Shown here piece after piece: positions 54,096 to 64,000 of a DNA stretch of 64,000 nt. Numbering within the stretch: position 1 is the stretch's first letter; the number at the start of each line of letters is the position of its first letter. The notes beneath the pieces are model-generated. The model had not been told where the DNA came from, did not search any database, and worked only from the letters and a program-made list of their open reading frames with translations. Location of the stretch: NCBI GenBank assembly GCA_036674765.1, contig JARVKI010000025.1, forward strand, positions 186,001 to 250,000. The letters run 5' to 3'. Position numbers and translations under genes: made by a program. The stretch is from Seiridium cupressi (Eukaryota > Ascomycota > Sordariomycetes > Amphisphaeriales > Sporocadaceae).

Positions 54096-54746
54096 TTACT
54101 TCTCCAAAGCATCAAGCCAGCCTAGTGCGAGCGCCGGGTCCAGTCTCTTAGTATAGTCGGGCTCAATCCACGTGTTCCTCACTACACCGTGACGATCGAC
54201 CAGTATAGTGGCAGGGATAGGGATTTCCCAAGTGTCGTCGCCGTTTCTGGCCTTCAAGTCAATCCCTCTGTCCTTGTGCAGCGCTCGAGCGGGCGATTGA
54301 TTGTAGACTATGCCCAGCTTCCTGGCGAGTTCGTTGTGGAGGTCCGTCAGGACGGGAAACTTGAGCTCTTGCTTTTCCGTCATCGTCATGTTGTGATTGG
54401 GAAGCTCAGGGGAGATGGCCACCAGCCCGACGCCCTTGGCCTGGAACTCGGCGAGGTGCTTCTGGAGGAAGGCGACGGCTATGTTGCAGTAAGGACACCA
54501 TTCTCCGCGGTAGAAGGTGGTCAAGAGTGGCCCGTTTGTGAGGAGTCCGGCACTATCGACGGGCTGCCCTGTCGCATCGCTCATATTGAAGGCGGGTAGT
54601 TTCTCCCCAACTTGAATAGCATTTTTGGGATCGAAACTGGTTCGGAAATCTTCAATGGCAACTAGGACAGGTTTTCGTAGTTCTTCTGGAACAAATTTCT
54701 CGAACTCCTCGACCGTCGCAGAGAGTTGCTCGTCTTGGGTAGCCAT
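54096..54746 (-). CDS. peroxiredoxin-like protein (AhpC/TSA family)
   Basis: The intronless frame encodes 216 residues of the AhpC/TSA, thioredoxin-fold superfamily. Residues 1-45 are helical. The active-site loop is FYRGEWCPYCN with Cys84 and Cys87, the CxxC form found in PRX-like2 or bacterioferritin-comigratory-like subgroups rather than the single peroxidatic Cys of typical 2-Cys enzymes. VGLVAISPELPNHN and FPVLTDLHNELARKLG follow the fold, and PATILVDRHGVVRNTWIEPDYTKR matches the C-terminal strand and helix. Expected to reduce peroxides in the cytosol; no targeting signal is evident. The promoter has a TATA box at 54880-54887 and the leader carries an AG-rich repeat. Confidence 0.87.
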   Translation of the reverse strand: MATQDEQLSATVEEFEKFVPEELRKPVLVAIEDFRTSFDPKNAIQVGEKLPAFNMSDATGQPVDSAGLLTNGPLLTTFYRGEWCPYCNIAVAFLQKHLAEFQAKGVGLVAISPELPNHNMTMTEKQELKFPVLTDLHNELARKLGIVYNQSPARALHKDRGIDLKARNGDDTWEIPIPATILVDRHGVVRNTWIEPDYTKRLDPALALGWLDALEK

Positions 54747-54828
54747 TGTGGAAGAGTACTCAACAGTAGGAGCTTATTTTCTGGATACGACTTGATGTGG
54801 TACGATCTGTAGTGATCTAAATAGAGGC

Positions 54829-54863
54829 TTTTTTTTTCTTTTTCTTTTTCTTTTTCTTTTTTT
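54829..54863. repeat. CTTTTT hexanucleotide repeat / T tract
   Basis: About four imperfect CTTTTT units flanked by T runs. On the minus strand it reads GAAAAA and would lie in the 5' leader of the peroxiredoxin-like mRNA. Confidence 0.8.
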
Positions 54864-54879
54864 AAAGACTTGCCAATGT

Positions 54880-54887
54880 CTTATATA
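54880..54887 (-). promoter_or_regulatory. TATA box of the peroxiredoxin-like gene
   Basis: TATATAAG on the minus strand, 134 bp before the ATG. Confidence 0.45.
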
Positions 54888-55450
54888 GATTTCATTCTTT
54901 GTACTCCCGGCCGTAGCGCGCTTCGGTTTGCTACTTTTCCGAGAAGAACTTGGGAGTAGATCCATAGCATACGATGCAACAGACTGTATTGTGTCTGACT
55001 AACGTCCAGACCCACCACGTATTGATTGCGGCGAAGACTTACAAATTAACTTCGTCCAAATGAAGAACTCTGATGGACTTGTAAAATCCATGTGCATCTG
55101 ATGGTCTGATTTCTCTTGTCAGCAGTGTCTTATTGGCGGGCGGTCTCAAGTCCGTTCGTTTGACAAATGCGCTTATTCAGCCTTGGAGGTAACGTCAACC
55201 CCCAATAAGCTACGCGTTGATACAGCCCATGATTAGACAGTTTCAAAAATTAGAAAAATGAAAAAGAAATAGCAAGAAGGGAAGTTATGAATCCCAAGTT
55301 AATCACTCCGACTTCTAAGACGTCACATAGAATTGGATTATAGATCGCTTTCTCATGTTTGTGCAGGTAGTTTGTTGAACACCTTTCACCCTCATTATTA
55401 TGAATTTACTTCCCCTGAAGTTTCGGCACTCATAGTAGATATCACACACA

Positions 55451-55990
55451 ATGCAGCTGTATTATTCTCCAACTACGTGTGCTACAGCGGTCCATATCGT
55501 CCTGATCGAACTTGGCATCCATCACACACCACTCAAAGTACCATTGAAAGATGATACTCACCCGATCACTGTCAAATTTCGTGAAATAAGCCCCATGGCC
55601 CATTTTCCGGTGCTACTCCTCGACGACGGGACCGTGTTGACACAGATGATCGCTGTCCTCATGTACCTTGCGGATCTTGTGCCCGAGAAACGTCTTTTCC
55701 CACCGGCATCTGATCTAAACCAGCGGGCCGGGGCGACTCGTTGGCTATCGTTCCTTGCTGCGGATGTTCACACGAGGCTGGCGACCGAATGGCCTTGGAC
55801 CACGCTCTTGGACGATGATGCAATTAAACGAAAAGCAAGATCCTTCTGGGAACAACGACTTGGCAGGCGGTTGGCTATTCTCAACGAACAGTTGGAGAGA
55901 GAGGAGTGGATTCTTGGAGAATACACTGTCGCCGATCCATACCTCTTTGTCATCCTTGGTTGGGCAGAACCCACCAGTTTCAGTCTTTAG
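55451..55990 (+). CDS. glutathione S-transferase-like protein, C-terminus cut by in-frame TAG
   Basis: The frame encodes 179 residues: an N-terminal thioredoxin-fold half (LYYSPTTCATAVHIVLIELG, with the FPVLLLDDGTVLTQ strand-turn typical of the glutathione site) and most of the all-helical C-terminal domain (ILGEYTVADPYLFVILGWA). Glutathione transferases conjugate glutathione to electrophiles. The frame is closed by TAG at 55988-55990, yet it continues in the same register for 30 sense codons, including DYPGVLNFQRRIRERDTV, before a second TAG (56081-56083). That segment matches the last helices of normal GSTs of about 210 residues. So the protein lacks its final helix unless the stop is read through or is a sequence error. 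Confidence 0.72.
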   Translation: MQLYYSPTTCATAVHIVLIELGIHHTPLKVPLKDDTHPITVKFREISPMAHFPVLLLDDGTVLTQMIAVLMYLADLVPEKRLFPPASDLNQRAGATRWLSFLAADVHTRLATEWPWTTLLDDDAIKRKARSFWEQRLGRRLAILNEQLEREEWILGEYTVADPYLFVILGWAEPTSFSL

Positions 55991-57082
55991 GACTACCCTG
56001 GCGTCTTAAATTTTCAGAGGCGCATAAGAGAACGGGACACTGTTCGTAAGGCTCTGGAAATTGAAGGCATTAAAAACCCATAGCCTAGGCTAGCTTCCAC
56101 TAGCAAACGATACTCGTGTGACAGACTGTTTGCCGTCGCGAGATTTCGGCGTAGAAATGGAAGTGGTGACACTGGCTGGCTAGTAACATAAAACCCAAAT
56201 GCGATCCGCTGTTTAATTGCTAAACTGAAATATCTGCCGAAGGAATGAAAGTTGAAAAGAAGTTTCGCAAAAAGAGAAATCTAAACAAGATTGGCAAAAA
56301 ACCTCACCCTATAACTGAACTCAAGGCTGTGAAAAACCACTTGGTGATGGTATGTCGGATCCGTTGCCTTCATAAAAGCTGTGCCTGTCACTCACAATGC
56401 ATGCCACCGTAGACGCCTACAGCCCCCCGAGAACTATGAACTACCATAAGAGAAGAATATCCAACCCTAAAGAAAGAATATTTAACCTCTAGGGAAGCGT
56501 TCTTTGTTTGTTGGTTTCAAATTCGTGTTCGATGGCCTGAACTGGTGCGATTCCCCCCCGGGCGCGATCGCGGAGGCAAAGGACGCGCTTACGGTCAAGC
56601 TTCATGAATTACGCGACAATTCACTCAAACTCACGGACGAAGTCATGGGCATTTGTCGAACCAAAGCCAAAAAGATCAAGAAGCGATGGTCATATGCCAA
56701 GGACGCTGGCAAAGATGGTCAACGTTTGCACGATGAATTGTGATAGCGACTCCAATTGCATCACAGTGCGAGGATAATGGATGTTATGAGTTTGTACCGT
56801 AGCAGGACTTATCCATCCACCCGCATCTGGTGATGGCTCGTATGATGGCTCACACTGACCACTGCCAACAACACAATCTGAAGAGCCGCCCCCATTGACC
56901 CAAGGTGTGCTATACTCAGCGATATCGCCCCAACGACTCCTATAAGGTAAGGCCATATCAGTGACCATAATTGACGTCATCTACAAACCCAAATAGGGGG
57001 CTTGGTCGTCAAGGCGTTAGGTATATTTGATGATAACTGTTTCCTTGATAATTGAAGAGCAGGCGCTAGTGACCTTACTCGA
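55991..57082. other. GST tail remnant followed by spacer
   Basis: Positions 55991-56083 carry the cut-off GST C-terminus. Beyond that I see no supported gene. A lysine-rich frame near 56504-56743 has no suitable ATG. Confidence 0.5.
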
Positions 57083-58439
57083 TTACAAGTTCAGAGCCTG
57101 TTTCCGCAATCCGTTGACAAACTCTTGATCGCCGTATTTCCCTGAGCGAGCTCGAGCTTTATTATCTGTCTCGCGTGCAATACGGTCCCTTTCCTCCAGA
57201 GCAGCTAGTCGTTGCTCTCTGTCCTTGTCGAGTTCCGATGCGTCTGCTTGCATGGCTGCCAACTTCCTTGCCCGCTCCTCCTCCGCCGACGTGTCATTAG
57301 GTTCCTTTCCATTCGCTCCGCTGGTTTGATCCATACCTCTAGCATTGTAGCTTCCATTGCTGCGATACTGATCTCGCGATGGTTTGTCGAAGCCATTACG
57401 ATTGCCCCGGTCATCCCCTCGTCTGCTCCGATGGTAGCCATTTTGCCTATCGCGTGGGTCATCCTGTGACCGGTCATTATAGCTGCGGCTGTCTCTTTGT
57501 CCCTCATTATCCGAGTCATACCGCCGCCGCCTGTTATAGATCTTCTCTTCAGAGTGGTCGCGCCTGCTCCTATACCTGTCTTCGTCTGTCCTGGAGGATC
57601 GCGGACTTCTTGACCTGGGATACCGATCTCCCGAATCTGAGCGGCGTTGTCGGTGCTGTCGATCGCGTTCTCTATCGTCGTCCTCCTCCCTGGAGTCTGA
57701 CCGATGGCGGCGGCGATGGCGGTGCTCTCGATCTCGTGAATGTGAACGATGCCTGTGACGATGCCGTCTCTCATGTCTGTCCTCTCTCTTCCGCGATGAC
57801 TTTTCGTCTGATTTCCCCATCAAAGCCATCAGTTGACGTTGTCTCGCAGGATCCTTCATCATAGCAGCATAGTGCTCTTGTTCCTTTCTCTTCATGGCTA
57901 ATAAGGGATCTTCTCGGACCTTCAGGGCCGTGTCTCGGTCTGTGTTGGCACTCTGCAAAGCCATGAAGCTTTCTTGGCCGGCCTGCTTCTCGAGCTTTTG
58001 GTGGTCGGTACCCTTAAGGATGTTGTCGATGCGCCGCTTGCCTAAGAGAAAACCCTCTAGCTCCTCACTCGTGCCGCCCTGGCCGTCGCTGGGACCTTGG
58101 TACATCCATTCTACGCGATCGATGCGTTTCTTTCCGCCGGCCGCTTCGAGTTGACGCTGTAGTTCTTCTTTTCTGTGCACTCGAGGGTCAGTATGCTGGG
58201 TACGTTTTGCCGGGAAGCAGAGGTGTTACTCACTGTCGCTCCTCCTGAATCTCCTTGAGTCGTAGGTCGGTCTTCTTCTTCTCGGCCAGGGCTTTTGCTT
58301 CTTCTTCGGCAACCCTGACCTGGTTGCGCATAAGCCCCGGGTGGAAGGACTTCTTCAGATTGAGACTGTAGAAAGGTTAGCGATGTCGCATCCAACGCGA
58401 ATGTAACATGATAGGAAGGACTTACTCTCCGCCTCCCAT
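57083..58439 (-). CDS. CWC25-like pre-mRNA splicing factor
   Basis: CWC25 joins the spliceosome for the first catalytic step. I read three exons: 58439-58426, 58365-58234 and 58172-57083, giving 411 residues. The first coding exon is only 14 nt but yields the invariant start [15 protein letters not shown] across the first junction. The Cir_N-type region is followed by [12 protein letters not shown] and the conserved [12 protein letters not shown] and [12 protein letters not shown]. The C-terminal half is dense in Arg, Ser, Asp and His (RS/RD-rich), as in relatives. An ending with alternating basic and acidic helices ([15 protein letters not shown]) is typical. Nuclear; divergently transcribed from the signalosome subunit gene. 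Confidence 0.93.
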
Positions 58440-59001
58440 TTTGACGGTATTGATCTGTTGAAAACAAGTGATTGAAGAAGGATGATTGCGACTGGTCTGA
58501 TGCTGTCAGGATTGATGCTCAAGTTGGATGTTCAAGCTGAATGAATGGCTCCATTCAAAGGATAGCGAAGTTGAGTCTCGCCCTGATTCTGACCTAGAAA
58601 TTGTCGCCACAATCTGCGGGACATCCCAGCCACAATTTGACATTACGCTAGCAGCCCTGGAAAGCCGCCTGCCCGCTACCCCCCTCCCCCCGGCCAGTGG
58701 ACGTCTCACTGAAGGTCCTGAGGTACCCACCCCGCTCCCCCCTCCCCCCTCCCTTCCCCCAATGAGGGTTCCCATTGCCATGCTGAGCTCCGATAAGATA
58801 ACACCGATTGATCACTCCAAAGCCGCTGTAGCCTTGCCGTTATTCGCAAACACAACGCACACGAGCTTTGTCACTGGCCAAACTAAGCCCCGGCAAGCTT
58901 ACGTCTTGCGATATCCTATTCACATCACTCAAGTCACACCTGGTTTCGATCCGTTACGACTCACCGGTTCCTAATTGATTTCCCCCTTCCCCGCCGCCAT
59001 C
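58440..59001. other. bidirectional promoter of CWC25-like and CSN2-like genes
   Basis: 562 bp between two divergent housekeeping genes. It contains strongly pyrimidine-rich runs (58678-58760). A 148-codon plus-strand frame here has no protein-like pattern and is rejected. Confidence 0.6.
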
Positions 59002-60536
59002 ATGTCTGACGACGACTTCATGCAGGAGTCGGACGAGGAGCAGTAGGTTGTTCTCAGCCGGTCGTTCAACTTGGCCACTGACCTCTAGCCTACAGGTATG
59101 ATTTCGAGTATGAAGACGATGACGAGGAGGAGTCGGGCGACGTCGACATCGAGAATAAATACTACAACGCCAAGCAGATGAAGGGCTCCGATCCCGAAGA
59201 TGCCATCGCCGAGTTCCTAGCCATACCCGAGTTGGAGAGCGAGAAGGCCGACTGGGGTTTCAAGGGCCTCAAGCAGGCCATCAAGCTGGAGTTCAGATTG
59301 GGCAGGTACGACAGCGCAGTCGAGCATTACACTGAACTTCTGACCTACGTCAAGTCGGCCGTGACGCGAAACTACTCGGAGAAATCCATCACAAACATGC
59401 TGGACTTTGTCGAGAAGGAGTCGGAAAACGAGGGTGCACAGGAATGCTTGGAGAAGTTTTACTCTCTCACACTCGACTGCTTCCAGAGCACAAATAACGA
59501 GAGACTCTGGTTGAAGACGAATATCAAGCTGGCCAAACTGCTGCTAGATCGCAAGGACTATTTGGTCGTCACCAAGAAGCTCAGGGAACTTCAGAAGTCC
59601 TGCCAAAGAGAAGATGGCTCGGATGACCCAAACAAGGGTACATACTCTCTAGAGATCTACGCGCTAGAGATTCAGATGTACTCGGAGACCAGGAACAACA
59701 AGCAACTCAAAGTCTTGTACCAGAAAGCTCTCAAGGTCAGGTCAGCAGTCCCTCATCCCAAGATCATGGGAATCATCCGAGAATGTGGTGGAAAGATGCA
59801 CATGAGCGAGGAGAACTGGGAGGATGCACAAAGCGATTTCTTCGAGTCATTTCGCAACTACGACGAGGCTGGTTCTCTGCAGCGAATTCAGGTGTTGAAG
59901 TATCTACTACTTACCACCATGTTGATGAAGTCGGACATCAATCCTTTCGATTCGCAGGAGACCAAACCCTACCGGAACGACCCTCGCATCGCTGCCATGA
60001 CCGAGCTTGTCGACGCATATCAACGCGATGATATGCACCAGTATTCCAAGGTTCTGCAATCGAATCAGGACATCCTAGCCGACCCGTTCATCGCCGAGAA
60101 CATCGACGAGGTCACGCGCAATATGCGTACCAAAGCTATAGTCAAGCTCATTGCACCATACACCCGCATGAAGCTTGCGTGGATTGCTCGGCAGCTGAAG
60201 ATCCCGGCAACCGAGGTGCAGGACATTCTAGGCTTCCTAATCGTGGACGGCAAGATCAAGGGCAGGATTGATCAGCAATCAGGCACTCTGGAAATTGAGT
60301 CGGGTGGAGACGTTGAGCGCGTGAAGGCCATTGAGTTTTGGGCCACAGCTCTCTCGAGCATGTATAACACCATTTTCGACGGTGAGGGCTTGAAGATGGT
60401 GGAGGCTCCGGGCCCAGGTTCCGATCTGGATAGACATGGACAGGACACGACCGATAACTCGAAAGTTCTGAGACGTCACCAAAGCTCAGCAATCGGGGAC
60501 AAGAAGCTTGTGGGACGATCGTTGCGACAAGGATAG
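59002..60536 (+). CDS. csn2: COP9 signalosome subunit 2
   Basis: CSN2 is the scaffold subunit of the COP9 signalosome, which removes Nedd8 from cullins and in filamentous fungi governs development and secondary metabolism. Two exons, 59002-59042 and 59096-60536 (53-nt intron, branch CACTGAC), give 493 residues. The N-terminus is acidic (DDDFMQESDEEQYDFEYEDD), as in all CSN2. ENKYYNAKQMKG and WGFKGLKQAIK open the TPR-like helical repeats, LEIYALEIQMYSETRNNKQL is diagnostic, and the PCI domain follows (residues ~320-440; TKAIVKLIAPYTRMKL, GFLIVDGKIKGRIDQQSG). The C-terminal ~60 residues are variable. Length and motif order match the family closely. Confidence 0.95.
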
Positions 60537-63500
60537 TGAACTAGCAGCCTGATCCAGACGAATTGTCTCACATGAATGACAACATTTGATATAAATAGTT
60601 CTTGGCGCAGGTATGAGGGCGTGTAGGTCAGGTCACCCGCTCCGCTGGTAGTTTCATGAAGATAGCAGCAACGCCCAAAACTAATGACACGAACGAGTTA
60701 CGATCCAAATCAATCCCCTGCCACTGTCCCTGGAAATTGCCCATTGCGAAATATACGTCTAGGAAAGTAGGACGCTACCTATGTCTAAGCATTTGCTTTG
60801 TTTTGTACTTGAACCATATTCCCTTGGTGGCTTCCACAGCCATCTCAACTACCCCTTCTGCAAGTTACGGAGCGTCCTCTAGGTAGCACACAATTTCCAT
60901 GGCCTACTCTCCAAGCACAATGAGTTCTAGTTCTTGTCAGGGGTTGAGATGATCGGCGGTCGGGAATGTTATATTCTGGGTAGGATCCTAATTGGTTTCG
61001 TCTTTTATATCTAGAGCAAGAGTCTCTCTTCGGGAATACCCTGCGACCATTGAGTTAGCTCGGCGGTAAGTCAACTACCAAGGTGCTTTGAAATCCTCCG
61101 TCTTAGACAGCTGACAGGTAGTCAGGTGCCTTGGAAAAGGCGCAACTCGCTCATCGGCGAGAAATCTTGGGTAGTCAAGAGCTTCGTTCGAACCAATCGA
61201 CCGTCACTCCATGGATACGGGAAACTCGGGATCGTCGGGACCGCAGTGGCGGTTCCGATAGAATATCTTTTAAGCAAGGCAGGATCTTCCTCGGGAGACT
61301 CGGCTGCTGAAACGATCGTTGTAGATTGATACGTATAGTATCGCTTCGATTCGATTCTCGGCAATTGCTAGCCTCGGTGAACAGGGTGGTATGTCTATTC
61401 GAACTTGCTTCTACCAACGAACGATTGACTATATCTTCGGCGTAATTTGTTTCTACCAGACGTCCAAGGAGTGAAGAATGAGTGTATCTTGGTGGTGTGT
61501 TGGTAGCTTCATGAGCGTGTCGGTCACCGCGAGAGGAATGCTTCACCCTCGCTTACAATTGTTACAGCTCTGCAGCAAAGTAATGCATAGCAGCTTTTAC
61601 TTTCTTGCCGTCTTGACAGGGCCAAGGGTGGCTGCATGCTTGGGGGAGCCGCTAAGTACCGGGCAGATGGAAGCTGACATTGCTGTGCATCGCTACAAAT
61701 GACGACGACTTAAACCTCCTGGGCACTGCGGAATATTGATGCCGGCTTACAAATGACTTTTATCTACTTTGGCCTATCATCAGTGGCGAAGATTAGCTAT
61801 TGTTTTGGAATTCCGGAGTCTCGAAATGAGACGATATGCTTGGCCTCCTAATATCGGAGAACTCACCCCTATTCAGACCAGGACAGACACTTAACTGGCA
61901 CGTTGATTGAGTGAAGAACCCATGCGCTCTGGGCATGAACCCTAGATACAATGTACGATTTAAATGGATCATGGTACACCGACTCTAGTGCTGGGATAAT
62001 AAGTCAAATTGCTGAACAAGGTGCGCCGTCTACCTTCCGACCTAGCTACGACTCAACTATTGCAAACTGCAAAATCTTTCTTTCTGCCATTAACGTCTAC
62101 AACTAAATTGGCTGAGCACGGTTTACCTCGCAAGAACGATCAACCCACGTCGCAGAAGTGTTGTCGATCTGATCTGTATCCATAGCTAGTACCACTATAC
62201 TTACTAAGCTAGAAAGAGGTTGGATTTCCGCATGACCGTCACTGCTCAGCATATGCCGCCCATCATATGACCGTCGTGTAGATTCACTCGGAAGCCGCAG
62301 TACCTTTCTGCAGAGGACAATTGGCAACAACCGAGGCTGGGAGTGTTCCGCTACGAATACCAGAACAGCGCAAGCTATGTACCTAGGTAGAGATCAGCTC
62401 CTAGTTCGTTCCTGAGGTCCAACGGCGATAGGTAAATGATCGTCGACTAGGAGATGGTCTAGTCTCCATCCCCGAGGTGTTCACCCGTCTTGACGTGCCG
62501 ATGCACCTTGTTTGGTGGATCCTGACTCTCGAGCCTAGCGTTGCACGGCGTAGTCGCCGGAGGACGCGGACGATATCCTCAACATTTCTGGCGTTTCAAA
62601 AGTTCCAAGATTGACAGCCCTATGTAACCACACTGAAAGTGTTGGTTGGGAAAGGCGAGGGGTGTACCTCAGAGCTCTTTTCCAAACCATTCCAACTAGG
62701 CTGGCAAGTTTCAGAGTTGTCTTGATTCCCTTTCGCGGCTCGATCAAGTTGTAGATAGGTGTAGTGTTGACTCGAGGTGCCAACAGTGCTAGTAGGCTCT
62801 CCTGCGGGAACGACACGAGTGAGCCACGAGGTCAGCTGCATTGAATAAGTGGGCGTTTCCCAAAACACGGCCTAGAGGGTTTGCCCTTGATAGGATCTAG
62901 CAGGTCATTGGGTGAACCAGATGCAGGCTGGGAGATATCCGTAAACCCCGAGCTCTAGCCCTGCTCCAGAGTGTGGAGATGAGAATTCCAACGTAGCCGT
63001 TCCCATTCCCATTCCCTGTTCTTATTTTCCCCGTTCTTATCTTCCCCCAACAATGGTTCACGCCGGGTCCTACGCAAGTGCCTTGCATCTGTCTCGCTCA
63101 CGCGGAGCCGGTTCTGGACCAACTGACTCAAACCCTAATGACGGTGAGCCAATCTAGCTGGGCAATCTCAATGGCGCGTCCCTTTATTCCAAGCCGGAAA
63201 TCGTAATCTGCGTAAGGCTAGCAGAAGTCTTCTCCCTAGCTGGGATGGAAGCTCCAAACTGCCCCTTGTCATCCGCATGCCCGAGAGGCTCATTCTAGAT
63301 GACGCCTGAGCTATGCCGTCGACGCTCTAGCGCTGTCTGCTTTGCACGGTGGGGATTGGAGAATCTGGGGAATACGCGGGGGTTGAGTTCGCAGCGCATC
63401 GCTAGCGCCCCAGGTCATGTACGCCTCCTCAGGCCAGAATAGCACGATTGGGAGGCGCCAGGGGGGGTTGCACACCTGCTCGGCGTCCGGACTCACGGCA

Positions 63501-63779
63501 ATTACTTTACTGTTGTCACGCTGTTCTACACCTGGACTGAAGCGTCCGCGTCAGCAGCGCCAGCATCACGGAGTCATGGAGAATGCCTAGGGTGCTTTTT
63601 TCCTTGTTGCGGGGAAGAGGACGTATAAGTAGCAATGGCTGCCCATGAAGCCATTTTCGTAGTTTTACTCTTATTTGAGTGTGGAATTAATTCTTTCTAT
63701 CGGTCAAAAAAAGAAAATAGTTCATTCGGTATCATCATCACCAGGCCACATTTCGAACGTCCAATCGAGCGATAGCACT
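60537..63779. other. gene-poor spacer before the GPR1/FUN34-like gene
   Basis: More than 3 kb without a supported gene; small frames on both strands (60656-62868) lack motifs. Near 62999-63046 there are short direct repeats (TTCCCAT units and two copies of a GTTCTTATYTTCCCC-like unit). The last 200 bp form the promoter of the next gene. Confidence 0.5.
63624..63629 (+). promoter_or_regulatory. TATA box of the GPR1/FUN34-like gene
   Basis: TATAAG about 156 bp before the ATG at 63780. Confidence 0.4.
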
Positions 63780-64000
63780 ATGGAAGAATACGGACCCATC
63801 AGCAATGGCCACAGCAATGGTAACGGCCATCAACACCTATCGAAGGAGATGACCCCCGACGAGGCTTTGAAGCGGATGAGGACAGGAGGGAGCATCTCCC
63901 TTAGCCCAGAGCTTTTCGAGAAACTCTATCTCTCTCCCGAGAACCGGGTGAAGGGTGAACTACGGAAAACCTTTGGCAACCCAACTCCTCTGTCCGTCGA
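63780..64000 (+). CDS. GPR1/FUN34/YaaH family acetate transporter, 5' part only
   Basis: The frame opens at ATG 63780 and runs off the window after 73 codons, so it is partial. The hydrophilic N-terminus contains LSPELFEKLYLSPE and GELRKTFGNPTPL, the conserved cytosolic lead-in to the first membrane helix of GPR1/FUN34/YaaH proteins (Ady2/AcpA acetate and ammonium transporters). No membrane segment is included yet. Family assignment is from these segments, which are well conserved in ascomycetes; the substrate is inferred from the family. Confidence 0.85.
   Translation, partial: MEEYGPISNGHSNGNGHQHLSKEMTPDEALKRMRTGGSISLSPELFEKLYLSPENRVKGELRKTFGNPTPLSV

Larger units (their letters stand above)
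54747..55450. other. divergent promoter region of the peroxiredoxin-like and GST-like genes
   Basis: No gene seen. It contains the T/C-rich repeat at 54829-54863 and the TATA box at 54880-54887 for the minus-strand gene. Confidence 0.55.

Noticed and set aside
56504..56743. 79-codon lysine-rich frame
   Set aside because: It opens with TTG and has no useful ATG; no splice partner or motif.
58528..58974. 148-codon frame in the CWC25-CSN2 promoter
   Set aside because: Proline-rich pattern comes from pyrimidine runs; there is no domain and it fills a divergent promoter.

Overview
The window comes from the nuclear genome of a filamentous ascomycete (Pezizomycotina). The genes carry short introns of about 45-70 nt with GTRNGT donors and RCTRAC-type branch points. 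Several families are typical of these fungi: 2EXR proteins, a Clr5-domain protein, a fungal ubiquitin-like (ULD_2-type) protein, a fungal secreted beta-propeller and a KAR5/Tht1 nuclear-fusion protein. A Sordariomycete is my best guess from the family mix, but I cannot prove it from the sequence. I found no rRNA, tRNA, CRISPR array or intact transposon.

Layout. 2-9 kb: a MUP1-like methionine permease with 8 exons (+), a small secreted cysteine-rich protein (+), and two tandem 2EXR-domain genes with acidic low-complexity tracts (+). 9-20 kb is a compact housekeeping block: KAR5-like (-, 5 exons), mitochondrial ribosomal protein uL6m (+), 3'(2'),5'-bisphosphate nucleotidase (-), a C3HC/Rsm1-like zinc-finger protein (+) and a copper P-type ATPase (-). 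20-23.5 kb is gene-poor with uncertain fragments. 23.5-29.2 kb: a type I membrane protein (+), an unrecognised ORF pair broken by TAA (-), a ULD_2-type protein cut by an in-frame TGA (-) and an F-box-like gene (+).

31-42 kb: AHA1 Hsp90 co-chaperone (-, 4 exons), an MFS transporter (+), an FMN-reductase-like flavoprotein with a C-terminal zinc ribbon (+), a probable Zn2Cys6 relic, and a 1183-residue disordered/coiled-coil protein (+). 42-56 kb: a Clr5-domain gene with a one-base frameshift (-), a tiny two-exon gene (+), a heavily broken secreted beta-propeller pseudogene (-), a methyltransferase-like gene lacking the usual SAM motif I (+), a peroxiredoxin-like gene (-) and a GST-like gene with an early stop (+). 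57-64 kb returns to housekeeping genes: CWC25 splicing factor (-), COP9 signalosome subunit 2 (+), and at the edge the start of a GPR1/FUN34/YaaH acetate-transporter gene.

How it fits together: two conserved housekeeping blocks flank a roughly 35-kb accessory stretch (about 21-56 kb). That stretch has long gene-poor gaps and at least five genes or fragments with nonsense or frameshift lesions. This concentration of decay is the most notable large-scale feature. Splice structures were built by hand from consensus sites, frame continuity and remembered family alignments; no searches were run.
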